A stretch of 64,000 bases of DNA from an uncultured Christensenella sp. (GCA_910579705.1 CAJTUI010000004.1:1-64000), one strand, 5' to 3'; positions 44,962 through 51,902 are shown, numbered from the stretch's first letter. Notes: generated by a model from the sequence alone, not told the origin. Numbers and translations: made by a program.

Positions 44962-44988
44962 CCCGCCGCGACTTCAAGTCGCGGCGGG
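44962..44988. terminator. Bidirectional terminator between the sugar kinase and hppA
   Basis: CCCGCCGCGACTT and AAGTCGCGGCGGG form a 13-bp stem with a one-base loop; AAAAAA on the left and TCTTTT on the right serve the two convergent genes. Confidence 0.85.
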
Positions 44989-44994
44989 TATCTT

Positions 44995-47178
44995 TTATAT
45001 AAGCCCTAGCGCGTCGAAAAGATTGTATTTGCTAAATACTACAACCGCGACCAGCGAAACCGTGGACATTATCTTTATGAGAATATCCAGCGACGGCCCG
45101 ACGGTATCCTTCAACGGGTCGCCTACGGTATCGCCGACGACCGACGCGTCGTGCGCGGCGGAACCCTTGGTTTCGCCTTCCACTCCTCCCGCCTCGATAT
45201 ACTTCTTGGCGTTGTCCCAGGCCCCGCCCGAGTTGCCGCTGAACACCGCCAGCATTATCGCCGACATAGTCGCGCCGATGAGCACGCCCGCGACAAACAT
45301 AGGCCCGAACACAAAGCCCGTGACAAGCGGAAACAGTATGCACATTATGCACGGCACGCGCATTTCTTTCAACGCGCCCTGCGAGGATATCTGTATACAG
45401 GTCTTGTAATCGGGCATGGTTTCGCCCTCCATAAGCCCCGTTATTTCCCTGAACTGGCGGCGAACTTCCTCCACCATTTTCCTTGCCGCCTTTGCAACCG
45501 CCTTTATGAGCATACCCGAAAACAGGAACGGCAGGGCCGCGCCGCACAGTGCACCGCAAAGCGTAAGCGGCTGTAACAAATCCAGTGCGAACGCATAGCC
45601 GCCCTGACCCGTGAACGCGTACAGATACGAGGTCATAAGCGACAGCGCCGCAAACGCCGCGGAACCTATCGCAAAGCCTTTGCCGATTGCCGCCGTGGTA
45701 TTGCCCACGCTGTCAAGCTTGTCGGTAATTTCCCTGACCGACGGGTCCAGCCCGCTCATTTCCGCAATGCCGCCCGCGTTGTCGGATATCGGCCCGTAAG
45801 TGTCCACGGACACGGTGGCCGCAACGAACGAGAGCATACCGAACGAGGCGCAGGCAATGCCGTACATACCCGCAATCTGATAAGAGCCGAAAATTGCTAT
45901 TGCCAGCACAACTACGGGCAACATACAGCTTATCATACCCGTGGCAAGCCCCTGCGTTATCGTCAGCGCGGGGCCCTCCTTGGACGACTTTGCTATATCC
46001 TTTGTGGGTTTATAGTCGTAACTCGTATAATATTCGGAGATAATTCCTATCAAAATACCCGCGATAATTCCGCACACGGCGGCAAGCCAGGGGCTGAACG
46101 CGCCGACCTTAAAGCCGACGTCCTGCGCCTTAAATACGGCCGCAGGCACGTCCTTAAACATAAAATAACTTAAAACAGCGCCTGCCGCAACGGTAACGCC
46201 CGCCGAAATCCAGGTCGCGATATTCAGTTCCATATGCACGTTTTCAGAAAGCCGCGGCTTTATCAGAACGTACGAAATTCCTATTATACAGGCAAGGAGT
46301 CCGCAACCCGCAAACACCATAGGGAAGAGCAGCATCTTCTGCAAAAACAGGGTATCCGTAAACGCGTTGTGCATAAACAGCTCGCACGCGAGCATAACCG
46401 CCGCCAGTACGGAGCCGACGTAGCTTTCCAGAAGGTCGCTGCCCAGCCCCGCGACGTCGCCCACGTTATCGCCGACGTTGTCCGCTATCGTTGCCGGATT
46501 TCGGGGATCGTCCTCGGGGATATGCGCCTCGGTCTTGCCGACCAGATCCGCGCCCATATCCGCGGCCTTGGTATAGATACCGCCGCCAACGCGGTTAAAC
46601 ATAGCTATAATCGAGCAACCCAGCGCATAGCCCGACAGCGTCATAGTAAACGACGCAGGCAGGCCCGTGATAAAGTTCTTGCCTACGGTATTAGCCTGAA
46701 TATCAGCAATCTGACCAGCGGCCAGCCCGAACACGCAGTAGACGATTATCACGCCCAGAAGCGCGAAACCCGCGACGCACAGGCCCATAACCGAGCCGCC
46801 CTTGAACGCTATTTTGAGCGTTTTACCCAAATCGCCCGTGACCCGCGCGCGGTTGGTGACGCGCACGTTCGCATAGGTTGCGATTTTCATACCTACCCAG
46901 CCCGCCGACGCGCTTAAAACCGCGCCTATGACGAACGCTATCGCGGCCTGCCAGCTAATAGCGAGAAACACCGCTACGGCTATTACGGAGCCGATTATCG
47001 CCACCAGTTTGTATTCGTAGCGTATGAACGCGTTTGCGCCTATACGCACGGCGCCCGCGATTTCGCCCATACGCTCCGTTCCCTCTTCCACCTTTTTGAC
47101 GCAAAGGTAGTTGAACACGGCGTACGACACGGCCAGTATTACCGCGACGCCCACCACAATCAACAGAAGATTGTCCAT
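44995..47178 (-). CDS. hppA: Membrane-bound ion-pumping pyrophosphatase, K+-dependent type (727 aa)
   Basis: This integral membrane enzyme (about 16 helices) hydrolyses pyrophosphate and pumps H+ or Na+ outwards. The substrate-binding loops are all present: D-V-G-E-class motif as M-G-A-D-L-V-G-K-T-E, D-D-P-R-N-P-A-T-I-A-D-N-V-G-D-N-V-G-D, D-T-Y-G-P-I-S-D-N-A-G-G, and the C-terminal D-A-S-V-V-G-D-T-V-G-D-P-L-K-D. In G-N-T-T-A-A-I-G-K-G the Ala where K+-independent enzymes have Lys predicts K+ dependence. Whether it moves H+ or Na+ cannot be decided by eye. The ATG has AAGGAGGG and a strong promoter. It could save energy by recycling pyrophosphate. Confidence 0.95.
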   Translation of the reverse strand: MDNLLLIVVGVAVILAVSYAVFNYLCVKKVEEGTERMGEIAGAVRIGANAFIRYEYKLVAIIGSVIAVAVFLAISWQAAIAFVIGAVLSASAGWVGMKIATYANVRVTNRARVTGDLGKTLKIAFKGGSVMGLCVAGFALLGVIIVYCVFGLAAGQIADIQANTVGKNFITGLPASFTMTLSGYALGCSIIAMFNRVGGGIYTKAADMGADLVGKTEAHIPEDDPRNPATIADNVGDNVGDVAGLGSDLLESYVGSVLAAVMLACELFMHNAFTDTLFLQKMLLFPMVFAGCGLLACIIGISYVLIKPRLSENVHMELNIATWISAGVTVAAGAVLSYFMFKDVPAAVFKAQDVGFKVGAFSPWLAAVCGIIAGILIGIISEYYTSYDYKPTKDIAKSSKEGPALTITQGLATGMISCMLPVVVLAIAIFGSYQIAGMYGIACASFGMLSFVAATVSVDTYGPISDNAGGIAEMSGLDPSVREITDKLDSVGNTTAAIGKGFAIGSAAFAALSLMTSYLYAFTGQGGYAFALDLLQPLTLCGALCGAALPFLFSGMLIKAVAKAARKMVEEVRRQFREITGLMEGETMPDYKTCIQISSQGALKEMRVPCIMCILFPLVTGFVFGPMFVAGVLIGATMSAIMLAVFSGNSGGAWDNAKKYIEAGGVEGETKGSAAHDASVVGDTVGDPLKDTVGPSLDILIKIMSTVSLVAVVVFSKYNLFDALGLI

Positions 47179-47217
47179 ATTTTCCCTCCTTAAATGCGTA
47201 TATTTATATATGCCGTA

Positions 47218-47246
47218 ATTATATCATACGGTGAACGGAATTGCAA
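47218..47246 (-). promoter_or_regulatory. Promoter of hppA
   Basis: TTGCAA (47241-47246), 17-bp spacer and TATAAT (47218-47223) with TGA directly before the -10 on the minus strand. Confidence 0.75.
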
Positions 47247-47256
47247 TACCGTCCCC

Positions 47257-47289
47257 AAAAAAAACCGCCGCGCTCAATGCGCGGCGGCC
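47257..47289 (-). terminator. Terminator of the Myb-like gene
   Basis: CCGCCGCGC and GCGCGGCGG pair around TCAAT; the minus strand continues with eight T. Confidence 0.85.
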
Positions 47290-47291
47290 TT

Positions 47292-47897
47292 TCAGTCCTG
47301 TAAATTTTTGACCTGCAATTTCAAAAGCGAGTTCTCGTCGGTAAGCTTTTTAATCACCGCGGTAAGCCGCTTGTTTTCCTCTTTAAGACTGCTTGCAAGC
47401 CTGTCGTAAAGCCCGTTAATCTCGTCCTCCAAGCGTTTCCTTGCCTCGTCCGAGCCGACGTTCTTAATCCCGCACTCGCGCATAAGCCTGTCGATACGCT
47501 CGGGCTGTTTGGCAAGCACGTTCCTGTACTTGTTTTGATAACGCAGCATAAGCTTGTCGTCGCCGCCCGAAAGGTTTAAAACAGCGCGGCGCACGGAAAC
47601 GCCCTTGCTTTTCTGCGTAAGTATGGCTTTGAGCATTTTGTCCGTTTCCTCTTCGGAAAACTGCATAATCTTCTCCGCTTTCAGGCCCGTGCCGTTCAGA
47701 AGATTTTTCACCCGCTCGTCGCCGCCCGAACGCAACAATGCATAGTAATAGTTTCTCACACTGCCCTTCGCCCTGCCCGTCTTGCGCGCATACGCCTCGA
47801 ATATCCCGGACAAAGTTTTACCCGAATTTCTTCCGTCGCAAACATACTGCACAAGGCTTTTCGCCTCTTCTTCCGTATAGCCGTTAATTTTGTTCAT
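47292..47897 (-). CDS. Tandem Myb/SANT-like DNA-binding protein with C-terminal coiled coil (201 aa)
   Basis: Residues 5-60 (Y-T-E-E-E-A-K-S-L ... G-S-V-R-N-Y-Y-Y-A-L-L) and 83-135 (F-S-E-E-E-T-D-K-M-L ... M-L-R-Y-Q-N-K-Y-R) look like two helix-turn-helix repeats of the Myb/SANT kind, as in RsfA-type regulators of spore formers. Residues 155-201 are a charged coiled coil (L-K-E-E-N-K-R-L, L-T-D-E-N-S-L-L), suitable for dimerisation. An in-frame ATG lies 36 bases upstream, but the GGGAGG site precedes only the ATG at 47897. The protein is probably a DNA-binding regulator; targets are unknown. Confidence 0.65.
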   Translation of the reverse strand: MNKINGYTEEEAKSLVQYVCDGRNSGKTLSGIFEAYARKTGRAKGSVRNYYYALLRSGGDERVKNLLNGTGLKAEKIMQFSEEETDKMLKAILTQKSKGVSVRRAVLNLSGGDDKLMLRYQNKYRNVLAKQPERIDRLMRECGIKNVGSDEARKRLEDEINGLYDRLASSLKEENKRLTAVIKKLTDENSLLKLQVKNLQD

Positions 47898-47993
47898 ATA
47901 AATCCTCCCGCGGGCAATGCCGCAATTAATCACAGGATTTATATTGACATAAATTACGTTTCGTATACATTTATTATTATAAAAGGTTAAATT

Positions 47994-48920
47994 ATGCGAG
48001 TTTATTTTTTATCCCGCGTTCCCGCGGTATTAAAGCTTAACGGCCTGTACGTGGGCACGGTTGACGGTTTCGAGCGGCATATAGAGCTTGACCCCGCCGA
48101 CAAGGTGTTTGCGGAAATAGTCCCCGCCGACAATCTGCAATCGGTCAATTTCTTTCTTGACAAAAAGTTTTTCGAAACCCCGCCCGACTTCGCGGACGTG
48201 TATCTGACCGAGGGCGACGCGATTGTCTATATCAGGGAATACGGCGTTAAGGACGTAAAACTGAACGTTATTTACCAGACACGATTCTGCGGCAACCTGA
48301 TAACCGTGTTTTCGCAGGGCGGGGTTTATCTGTCCGCGGAAGGCGCGGAATACACGCTGACCCCGCTCCCCCAATCCTTTGCAAAGCTGATTGCCGAGGA
48401 AAAATATATCGGCGGCCGACCCGTACTCGAACTGAGCGGCGGCGGGCATCGGGTTATAATATCGGAGTACGGTAAAGTTATATTTTCAAACCCTGCGGAG
48501 AGCGCGGAGTACGGCGATACGCTGACCGTGACCGTGCCGTTCGAAACCTGCACCGCCGCAAAAGCAATCTGCCGCTACGGCTACGACGGCGACAAGCTTG
48601 CGCTTATTTCAAGCGAAACAATCGAAAGCGCGCCGCCCGAGGAAAATATTCTGCACTTTGCTTTCTTCGAAAGCGTATTAACCCGCGGAAATTTCGAAAA
48701 ATATCTCTGCGACGAACTCAAGCCCAGAGCGGGGGATTTAAAAGGCTATCTCGGCGATTTCGTGAGCGTGACCGTGCCGCCCGAAAAGTTTTACGCCGTG
48801 CACGGCGACGCGGCCGCGGCGGGGCTTGTCTACCCCAAATCAAACAACCTTTACGAAGTGAAGTATTTCGCCGCGGAAATTACCGACGGCAAGATTAGCA
48901 ATATTTACCCCGTAGAATAA
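47994..48920 (+). CDS. Conserved-looking cytoplasmic protein of unknown function (308 aa)
   Basis: There is no signal peptide or membrane helix. The sequence is evenly mixed beta and alpha, with a start resembling a PEGA-like or immunoglobulin-type strand (V-L-K-L-N-G-L-Y-V-G-T-V-D-G) that would suit a small sugar- or surface-associated fold, and a well-formed C-terminus. I cannot assign a family. A weak AAAGG ribosome site is seven bases before the ATG. It is divergent from the Myb-like gene (about 96 bp between starts), and its own promoter candidate is TTGACA at 47944-47949 without a well-spaced -10. Confidence 0.6.
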   Translation: MRVYFLSRVPAVLKLNGLYVGTVDGFERHIELDPADKVFAEIVPADNLQSVNFFLDKKFFETPPDFADVYLTEGDAIVYIREYGVKDVKLNVIYQTRFCGNLITVFSQGGVYLSAEGAEYTLTPLPQSFAKLIAEEKYIGGRPVLELSGGGHRVIISEYGKVIFSNPAESAEYGDTLTVTVPFETCTAAKAICRYGYDGDKLALISSETIESAPPEENILHFAFFESVLTRGNFEKYLCDELKPRAGDLKGYLGDFVSVTVPPEKFYAVHGDAAAAGLVYPKSNNLYEVKYFAAEITDGKISNIYPVE

Positions 48921-48924
48921 AACA

Positions 48925-48952
48925 AAGCCCGCGGCGCTTGCGCCGCGGGCTT
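48925..48952. terminator. Bidirectional terminator between gene 47994 and the PPIase
   Basis: AAGCCCGCGGCGC and GCGCCGCGGGCTT form a 13-bp stem, followed by TATAATTTTATT. Confidence 0.85.
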
Positions 48953-48961
48953 ATAATTTTA

Positions 48962-49909
48962 TTAGTATTTGGTGATTTTAACGGATTTGATTACGATAGG
49001 CGTGCTGGTCATCGTGAAAGTCGTTTCTATTCCCCTGCCGCCTTCCTCTGCGAACGTGTCGAGGTTGTCGACCTCCGTCTTTACGCTGGAAGTAAACTTG
49101 CTGGACGAACCGCCGAGAACGTCTGCAATGTAGTCGTCAACCGCGTCGAGAAGCTTTTCCAGAGTTTTCTGCGCCGCGTCGTTGCGGAGCTCGCCGAATA
49201 CGCAATAGTTTGTCGCCGTAAAGGAACTGCCGCTGGAAACCTGCATAGAGAAAACACTGGTCGCACAGTTATACGCGTAGTCGTGCTCCATAATCTGGCC
49301 GAAACTGTTCTTTATAGCCGCTTTCTGGTTGCTTTCGCCTTTGGAATAGTAAAACATTTTCAAAGACCCCGTCCTAGCGGTAAGCGCGCCCTTGTCGATG
49401 TTGTGGTCGTTCTGCGAAAACTCGCCGATAAGCGTGGGAAGCGCGTCTGCCGCGACTACCTGCGGTTTGTTGTTTTTATCGTAGGTAACCTGCTTGAATA
49501 CGGTCGGCGTGAGCGTGCCGTTGCCCGCAAGCGCGTAATAGTCCGCCTCTTTGGAGTTGTTTTCAAGATATTCGCCGAGCGCGTTGTTCGTCGCGGAAGA
49601 AATGTAGCCTTCGCCGGAACTTGCGTCGTACTTATAAGAACCCGTGAACCAGTCCGACGCCCTGTAATCATGGATTATCATATTATTATAGAACTCGGAA
49701 TCGGCAAGCTCGATAAAGTGCTGTACCGTCTGGGGATACATATTTCTGTAAAGGGTATATTCGATTTGATAATCAACGTTGTTGAAATTTACGGTAATTT
49801 CCGCGCGAGGGTGTTTCGTTTTGATAGTACAAGCCGACATAGCCGCCGTTGACGCGACCACCGCGGCGAGTGAAAACGCTAAAATTCCGCATTTGATTTT
49901 TTTTGACAT
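48962..49909 (-). CDS. Cyclophilin-type peptidyl-prolyl isomerase lipoprotein (315 aa)
   Basis: A signal peptide ends in the lipobox A-A-M-S-A-C (Cys27). Residues 60-230 follow the cyclophilin order: M-Y-P-Q-T-V-Q-H-F-I-E-L-A-D-S-E-F-Y-N-N matches the conserved 'P-x-T-V-x-N-F' region, and G-E-F-S-Q-N-D-H-N followed by R-T-G-S-L-K-M-F matches the 'G-x-L-x-M-A' region. The usual F-H-R-V reads I-H-D-Y-R-A, so the active-site Arg may be present but the signature is degenerate. It likely helps fold exported proteins at the outer face of the membrane, as PpiB-like lipoproteins do; catalytic activity is uncertain. Confidence 0.75.
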   Translation of the reverse strand: MSKKIKCGILAFSLAAVVASTAAMSACTIKTKHPRAEITVNFNNVDYQIEYTLYRNMYPQTVQHFIELADSEFYNNMIIHDYRASDWFTGSYKYDASSGEGYISSATNNALGEYLENNSKEADYYALAGNGTLTPTVFKQVTYDKNNKPQVVAADALPTLIGEFSQNDHNIDKGALTARTGSLKMFYYSKGESNQKAAIKNSFGQIMEHDYAYNCATSVFSMQVSSGSSFTATNYCVFGELRNDAAQKTLEKLLDAVDDYIADVLGGSSSKFTSSVKTEVDNLDTFAEEGGRGIETTFTMTSTPIVIKSVKITKY

Positions 49910-49934
49910 TGCTTGTCCCTGCCGTTTTATAGTG

Positions 49935-49967
49935 TAAGGGTGACCGACTGATACACGGTCACCCTTA
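49935..49967 (-). other. 5' hairpin of the PPIase mRNA
   Basis: TAAGGGTGACCG (49935-49946) and CGGTCACCCTTA (49956-49967) form a 12-bp stem with a 9-nt loop. The predicted RNA start (from the promoter 49969-49997) falls at the first base of the hairpin, as in 5' stems that protect mRNAs from decay. Confidence 0.6.
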
Positions 49968-49968
49968 T

Positions 49969-49997
49969 ATTTTACTTTTTATTGTTGATACAGTCAA
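49969..49997 (-). promoter_or_regulatory. Promoter of the PPIase gene
   Basis: TTGACT (49992-49997), 17-bp spacer, TAAAAT (49969-49974) on the minus strand. The -35 overlaps the edge of the 60-bp repeat. Confidence 0.7.
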
Positions 49998-50124
49998 GCA
50001 TTTTTAATGCCTTTTGGCTTTTATCTTTGATAAGAGAAAATGCTTGCGGTGCGACAAGCATTTTTAATGCCTTTTGGCTTTTATCTTTGATAAGAGAAAA
50101 TGCTTGCGGTGCGACAAGCATTTT
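49995..50124. repeat. 60-bp tandem repeat, 2.2 copies
   Basis: Positions 49995-50040 equal 50055-50100, and 50041-50064 equal 50101-50124, with a period of exactly 60 bp. Each unit carries CAAGCATTTT paired with AAAATGCTTG, a GCC-TTTT-GGC mini-hairpin and a GCTTG...CAAGC hairpin. No open gene lies in it. Confidence 0.9.
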
Positions 50125-50137
50125 AAAAAGCAATATC

Positions 50138-50197
50138 CCGCGGCTCTACCGCTTGCGGTAGAGCCGCGGCGCGCGCGAGGGCTGTGCCCTCGCGCGC
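50138..50197. other. Two adjacent strong hairpins
   Basis: CCGCGGCTCTACC pairs with GGTAGAGCCGCGG (50138-50169), and GCGCGCGAGGGC pairs with GCCCTCGCGCGC (50171-50197). They sit between the 60-bp repeat and the toxin-antitoxin-like unit. Without a T tract they are not simple terminators. Confidence 0.7.
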
Positions 50198-50208
50198 TGA
50201 AAATAATG

Positions 50209-50241
50209 ATAAAAAAAACTCTTGACAACCGTCAAGAGTTT
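50209..50241 (-). terminator. Terminator of the toxin-like mRNA
   Basis: AAACTCTTGAC and GTCAAGAGTTT (11-bp arms, 50216-50241) are followed on the minus strand by a run of eight T. The same arms overlap the -35 of the opposite promoter. Confidence 0.8.
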
Positions 50242-50250
50242 GCATATAAT
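50222..50250 (+). promoter_or_regulatory. Consensus promoter of the antisense RNA
   Basis: TTGACA (50222-50227), 17 bp, TATAAT (50245-50250): a perfect sigma-A promoter with no open gene downstream, only a structured stretch ending in a terminator near 50357. Confidence 0.85.
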
Positions 50251-50256
50251 ATAAGT

Positions 50257-50357
50257 GAACGAAGGCGACAACCGTATTGGATTACAGTGTGACGGTTAGC
50301 CTAAGTTTAAACGATAATAGCCGTTACCACTTGGACTTCGGGACGGCTATTTTTTTA
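50257..50357 (+). ncRNA. Candidate antisense antitoxin RNA (about 100 nt)
   Basis: The RNA runs from the predicted start near 50257 to a terminator: AATAGCCGT (50316-50324) pairs with ACGGCTATT (50343-50351), then a T run to 50357. It is fully complementary to the 3' part of the minus-strand mRNA that encodes the 34-residue protein at 50347-50451 and stops at 50209. This is the convergent layout of type I toxin-antitoxin pairs such as TxpA/RatA. The function is inferred from layout only. Confidence 0.65.
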
Positions 50358-50451
50358 TGCGAATTGTTACCATTGATTTAGAAACGGTAATAGAATAAAC
50401 AGAACCGTTTCGGATTAATTCCAAAAGCAGTAATATGTATTCCGTACTCAT
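50347..50451 (-). CDS. Candidate type I toxin: 34-residue hydrophobic-basic peptide
   Basis: The peptide starts M-S-T-E-Y-I-L-L-L-L-E-L-I-R-N-G and ends T-I-R-I-K-K, so it has a short hydrophobic segment and a basic end. Its ribosome site AGGAGGTGA, seven bases before the ATG, is a perfect match to the 16S tail, which is unusual for such a small frame and is strong evidence for translation. The 5' leader is about 90 nt with GC hairpins. A -35/-10 pair TTGACT / TAAATT lies at 50548-50576. The 3' end is covered by the antisense RNA of 50257-50357. I do not recognise a named family; membrane toxicity is inferred. Confidence 0.6.
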   Translation of the reverse strand: MSTEYILLLLELIRNGSVYSITVSKSMVTIRIKK

Positions 50452-50547
50452 AAAAATCACCTCCTCTTTTGTAGGAAGTGCTAACCGCCACGGGTAAGGC
50501 ATACGCCTTCGGTGCGACGCCCGTTCACCCCGCTTTCGCGGAATTTA

Positions 50548-50576
50548 AATTTACAATATTTTTTGTCAAAAGTCAA
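50548..50576 (-). promoter_or_regulatory. Promoter of the toxin-like gene
   Basis: TTGACT (50571-50576) and TAAATT (50548-50553) with 17-bp spacing on the minus strand; an alternative TTGACA (50564-50569) with TAAATT (50542-50547) is 16 bp apart. The neighbouring stretch AGTCAATTAATACAAA (50571-50586) recurs at about 51171-51186. Confidence 0.5.
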
Positions 50577-50587
50577 TTAATACAAAA

Positions 50588-50617
50588 CCCCCGCTCCGAA
50601 GAACTTCGGAGCGGGGG
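50588..50617 (-). terminator. Terminator of the XRE gene 50631-50840
   Basis: CCCCCGCTCCGAAG and CTTCGGAGCGGGGG pair with an AA loop. The core of this stem is identical to the terminator at 51464-51505. Confidence 0.75.
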
Positions 50618-50630
50618 GGAGGGTTGATTT

Positions 50631-50840
50631 TTAAAAATCTTTTAATCCAAGCAAAAAATCCGCACTGACCTGAAAATATTCTGCAATTAGATATATATTT
50701 TCGGCAATCGGTTGAACTTGCCCAGTTGACCAATCGGAAACACTAGAAGCGGAAACTCCTATATTATCCGCCAGTTGCCTTTTGGATATTTTTGCTTCCG
50801 CAATTAATTCACTTAATCGCAATGCGAATTTATTTTTCAT
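50631..50840 (-). CDS. Small XRE-family helix-turn-helix regulator (69 aa)
   Basis: The whole protein is one Cro/CI-type HTH domain: L-S-E-L-I-A-E-A-K-I-S-K-R-Q-L-A-D, then I-G-V-S-A-S-S-V-S-D-W-S-T-G, then Y-F-Q-V-S-A-D-F-L-L-G-L. The pattern 'A-D-F-L-L-G' is typical of XRE regulators. A GTG start at 50867 would add nine residues, but the ATG at 50840 begins the conserved helix. A perfect palindrome at 50880-50895 with a half site at 50850-50857 suggests self-regulation. Confidence 0.8.
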   Translation of the reverse strand: MKNKFALRLSELIAEAKISKRQLADNIGVSASSVSDWSTGQVQPIAENIYLIAEYFQVSADFLLGLKDF

Positions 50841-50879
50841 ACAAATATTGTAAGATAAAGTTGACACTAATTACTTGAC

Positions 50880-50895
50880 GTAAGATATATCTTAC
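50880..50895. promoter_or_regulatory. 16-bp palindrome, likely operator of the XRE gene 50631-50840
   Basis: GTAAGATATATCTTAC is a perfect palindrome; GTAAGATA recurs as a half site at about 50850-50857. It overlaps the region where a minus-strand -10 box would lie. Confidence 0.6.
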
Positions 50896-50905
50896 ATTTA
50901 TAATA

Positions 50906-51145
50906 TTAATCGACAATATTTTCACGCGCAAAAAGCGGAGATTTAAAAAATTCTTCCAATGAAATATTAAAGCCTTCGCAAATCGCATATAATGTAGTAA
51001 TTTTTACCGCTTTACTTCTTTTCTTTTTAATTGAAGTCAAAGTGGATTGCGGCACACCGCTTGCCTTGAATAAATCATATTTAGTCTTATTTTGCTCAAT
51101 ACATAATTGCTCAATTCTTAAAATAATTGCATCACCTAATTTCAC
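50906..51145 (-). CDS. Small XRE-family helix-turn-helix regulator (79 aa)
   Basis: An HTH of the XRE type: Q-N-K-T-K-Y-D-L-F-K-A-S-G-V-P-Q-S-T-L-T forms the recognition unit, followed by T-L-Y-A-I-C-E-G-F-N-I-S-L-E-E-F-F. It starts with GTG at 51145 after AAGGAG. The end P-L-F-A-R-E-N resembles E-V-F-R-S-E-N of the gene at 51508, so the two are paralogs. Target and role unknown; no toxin-like partner is adjacent. Confidence 0.8.
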   Translation of the reverse strand: MKLGDAIILRIEQLCIEQNKTKYDLFKASGVPQSTLTSIKKKRSKAVKITTLYAICEGFNISLEEFFKSPLFARENIVD

Positions 51146-51220
51146 GGCTAACTCCTTATTTTTTGTAGAAAGTCAATTAATACAAATTGATTTTGATTTA
51201 ATACTAAATCAACTTTTCCA

Positions 51221-51249
51221 TTGACATTAAACGCATAATTTGTTAAAAT
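51221..51249 (+). promoter_or_regulatory. Promoter of a structured RNA
   Basis: TTGACA (51221-51226), 17 bp, TAAAAT (51244-51249), followed by the long inverted repeat described as RNA B. Confidence 0.75.
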
Positions 51250-51255
51250 GACAAT

Positions 51256-51424
51256 TGCCAAATCAAAACTGAATAATTATTTATCGCGCGAGTATAGCTA
51301 TTGGTAGAGATATACTCAGTAATCGTTACTAATTTCTCGTGCGAGAAGTTCAGTTTTGGTTTGGCGACTAATGATGAACGGTATTATCTACGGTGTCGTT
51401 CTTCGTTAGAAGGACGGCATTTTT
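51256..51424 (+). ncRNA. Structured RNA B with a 17-bp closing stem
   Basis: Positions 51257-51273 pair over 17 bp with 51349-51365 (one G-U pair). Inside are the arms 51284-51292 with 51336-51344, GAGTATA with TATACTC (51290-51296, 51311-51317; this competes with the former), and AGTAA-TCG-TTACT (51318-51330). A terminator hairpin (11 bp, 51394-51419) with TTTTT ends it. There is no credible coding frame. It resembles RNA A in its last 40 nt, but no toxin-like frame is visible opposite. Function unknown. Confidence 0.65.
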
Positions 51425-51463
51425 ATTTGCAAGATGTCTTATCGTCCGTTCTGCCAAGCAAAA

Positions 51464-51505
51464 AATCAATCCCCGCTCCGAAGAACTTCGGAGCGGGGAT
51501 TGATT
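51464..51505 (-). terminator. Terminator of the XRE gene 51508-51750
   Basis: A 20-bp perfect stem (51464-51483 with 51486-51505, AA loop) is followed on the minus strand by TTTTTT. It contains the same core as the terminator at 50588-50617. Confidence 0.9.
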
Positions 51506-51507
51506 TG

Positions 51508-51750
51508 TTAATCCAACTCCAAATTTTCTGAACGAAATACTTCGTCGTCCAAAAAATCAAAAACAGAAATTTCAAATCCGCGAGCTAGTTTATACAAGGT
51601 TGTAACTGTAACGGTTTTATTTTGGCTATTGAGTATTCTGTCCATTGCTCCGTGAGGAATACCTGAATTTTGCTCCAATCGATATTGCGTCATATTTTTA
51701 TTTTTCAATAAAAATAATACACGTTTAGCAACTGCGTCATTTATTGTCAC
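51508..51750 (-). CDS. Small XRE-family helix-turn-helix regulator (80 aa)
   Basis: The domain contains N-M-T-Q-Y-R-L-E-Q-N-S-G-I-P-H-G-A-M-D-R and T-L-Y-K-L-A-R-G-F-E-I-S-V-F-D-F-L. It starts with GTG at 51750 after a GGGGAGG ribosome site. It is a paralog of the gene at 50906-51145 (shared V-T-V-T-T-L-Y / I-T-T-L-Y region and similar ends). The gene lies between RNA B and the fourth XRE gene. Confidence 0.8.
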   Translation of the reverse strand: MTINDAVAKRVLFLLKNKNMTQYRLEQNSGIPHGAMDRILNSQNKTVTVTTLYKLARGFEISVFDFLDDEVFRSENLELD

Positions 51751-51839
51751 TGCAATTCCTCCCCGTGCGTCTTTTTAAATACATATTAATTTTAACAATA
51801 ATAAATTTTAAATATATGCCTTCATAAATGCGTATATGC

Positions 51840-51868
51840 TTGCAAGTTGTTACCCATTTTGCTATAAT
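51840..51868 (+). promoter_or_regulatory. Possible promoter facing the frameshifted XRE gene
   Basis: TTGCAA (51840-51845), 17 bp, TATAAT (51863-51868) on the plus strand, followed by the hairpin AGCCGT...ACGGCT (51875-51896) and a T-rich stretch. A short antisense RNA is possible, as at the other two sites in this island, but the hairpin may equally be the terminator of the minus-strand gene. Confidence 0.4.
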
Positions 51869-51902
51869 AAAATCAGCCGTCTTAAAACGAACGGCTAATA
51901 GT

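Noticed and set aside
49995..50124. Possible CRISPR array
   Set aside because: The repeat unit is a contiguous 60-bp tandem repeat with no variable spacers, and no cas genes are present.
50074..50292. Plus-strand open frame of 72 codons
   Set aside because: It spans the 60-bp repeat, two strong hairpins and a promoter, without a ribosome site.
51285..51345. tRNA-like cloverleaf in RNA B
   Set aside because: The arms lack the size and invariant bases of a tRNA (no T-loop GTTCGA, no 7-bp acceptor with a discriminator end), and the closing stem is 17 bp.
51301..51531. Plus-strand open frame of 76 codons
   Set aside because: It starts at a TTG inside a stem of RNA B, has no ribosome site and runs through two terminators.
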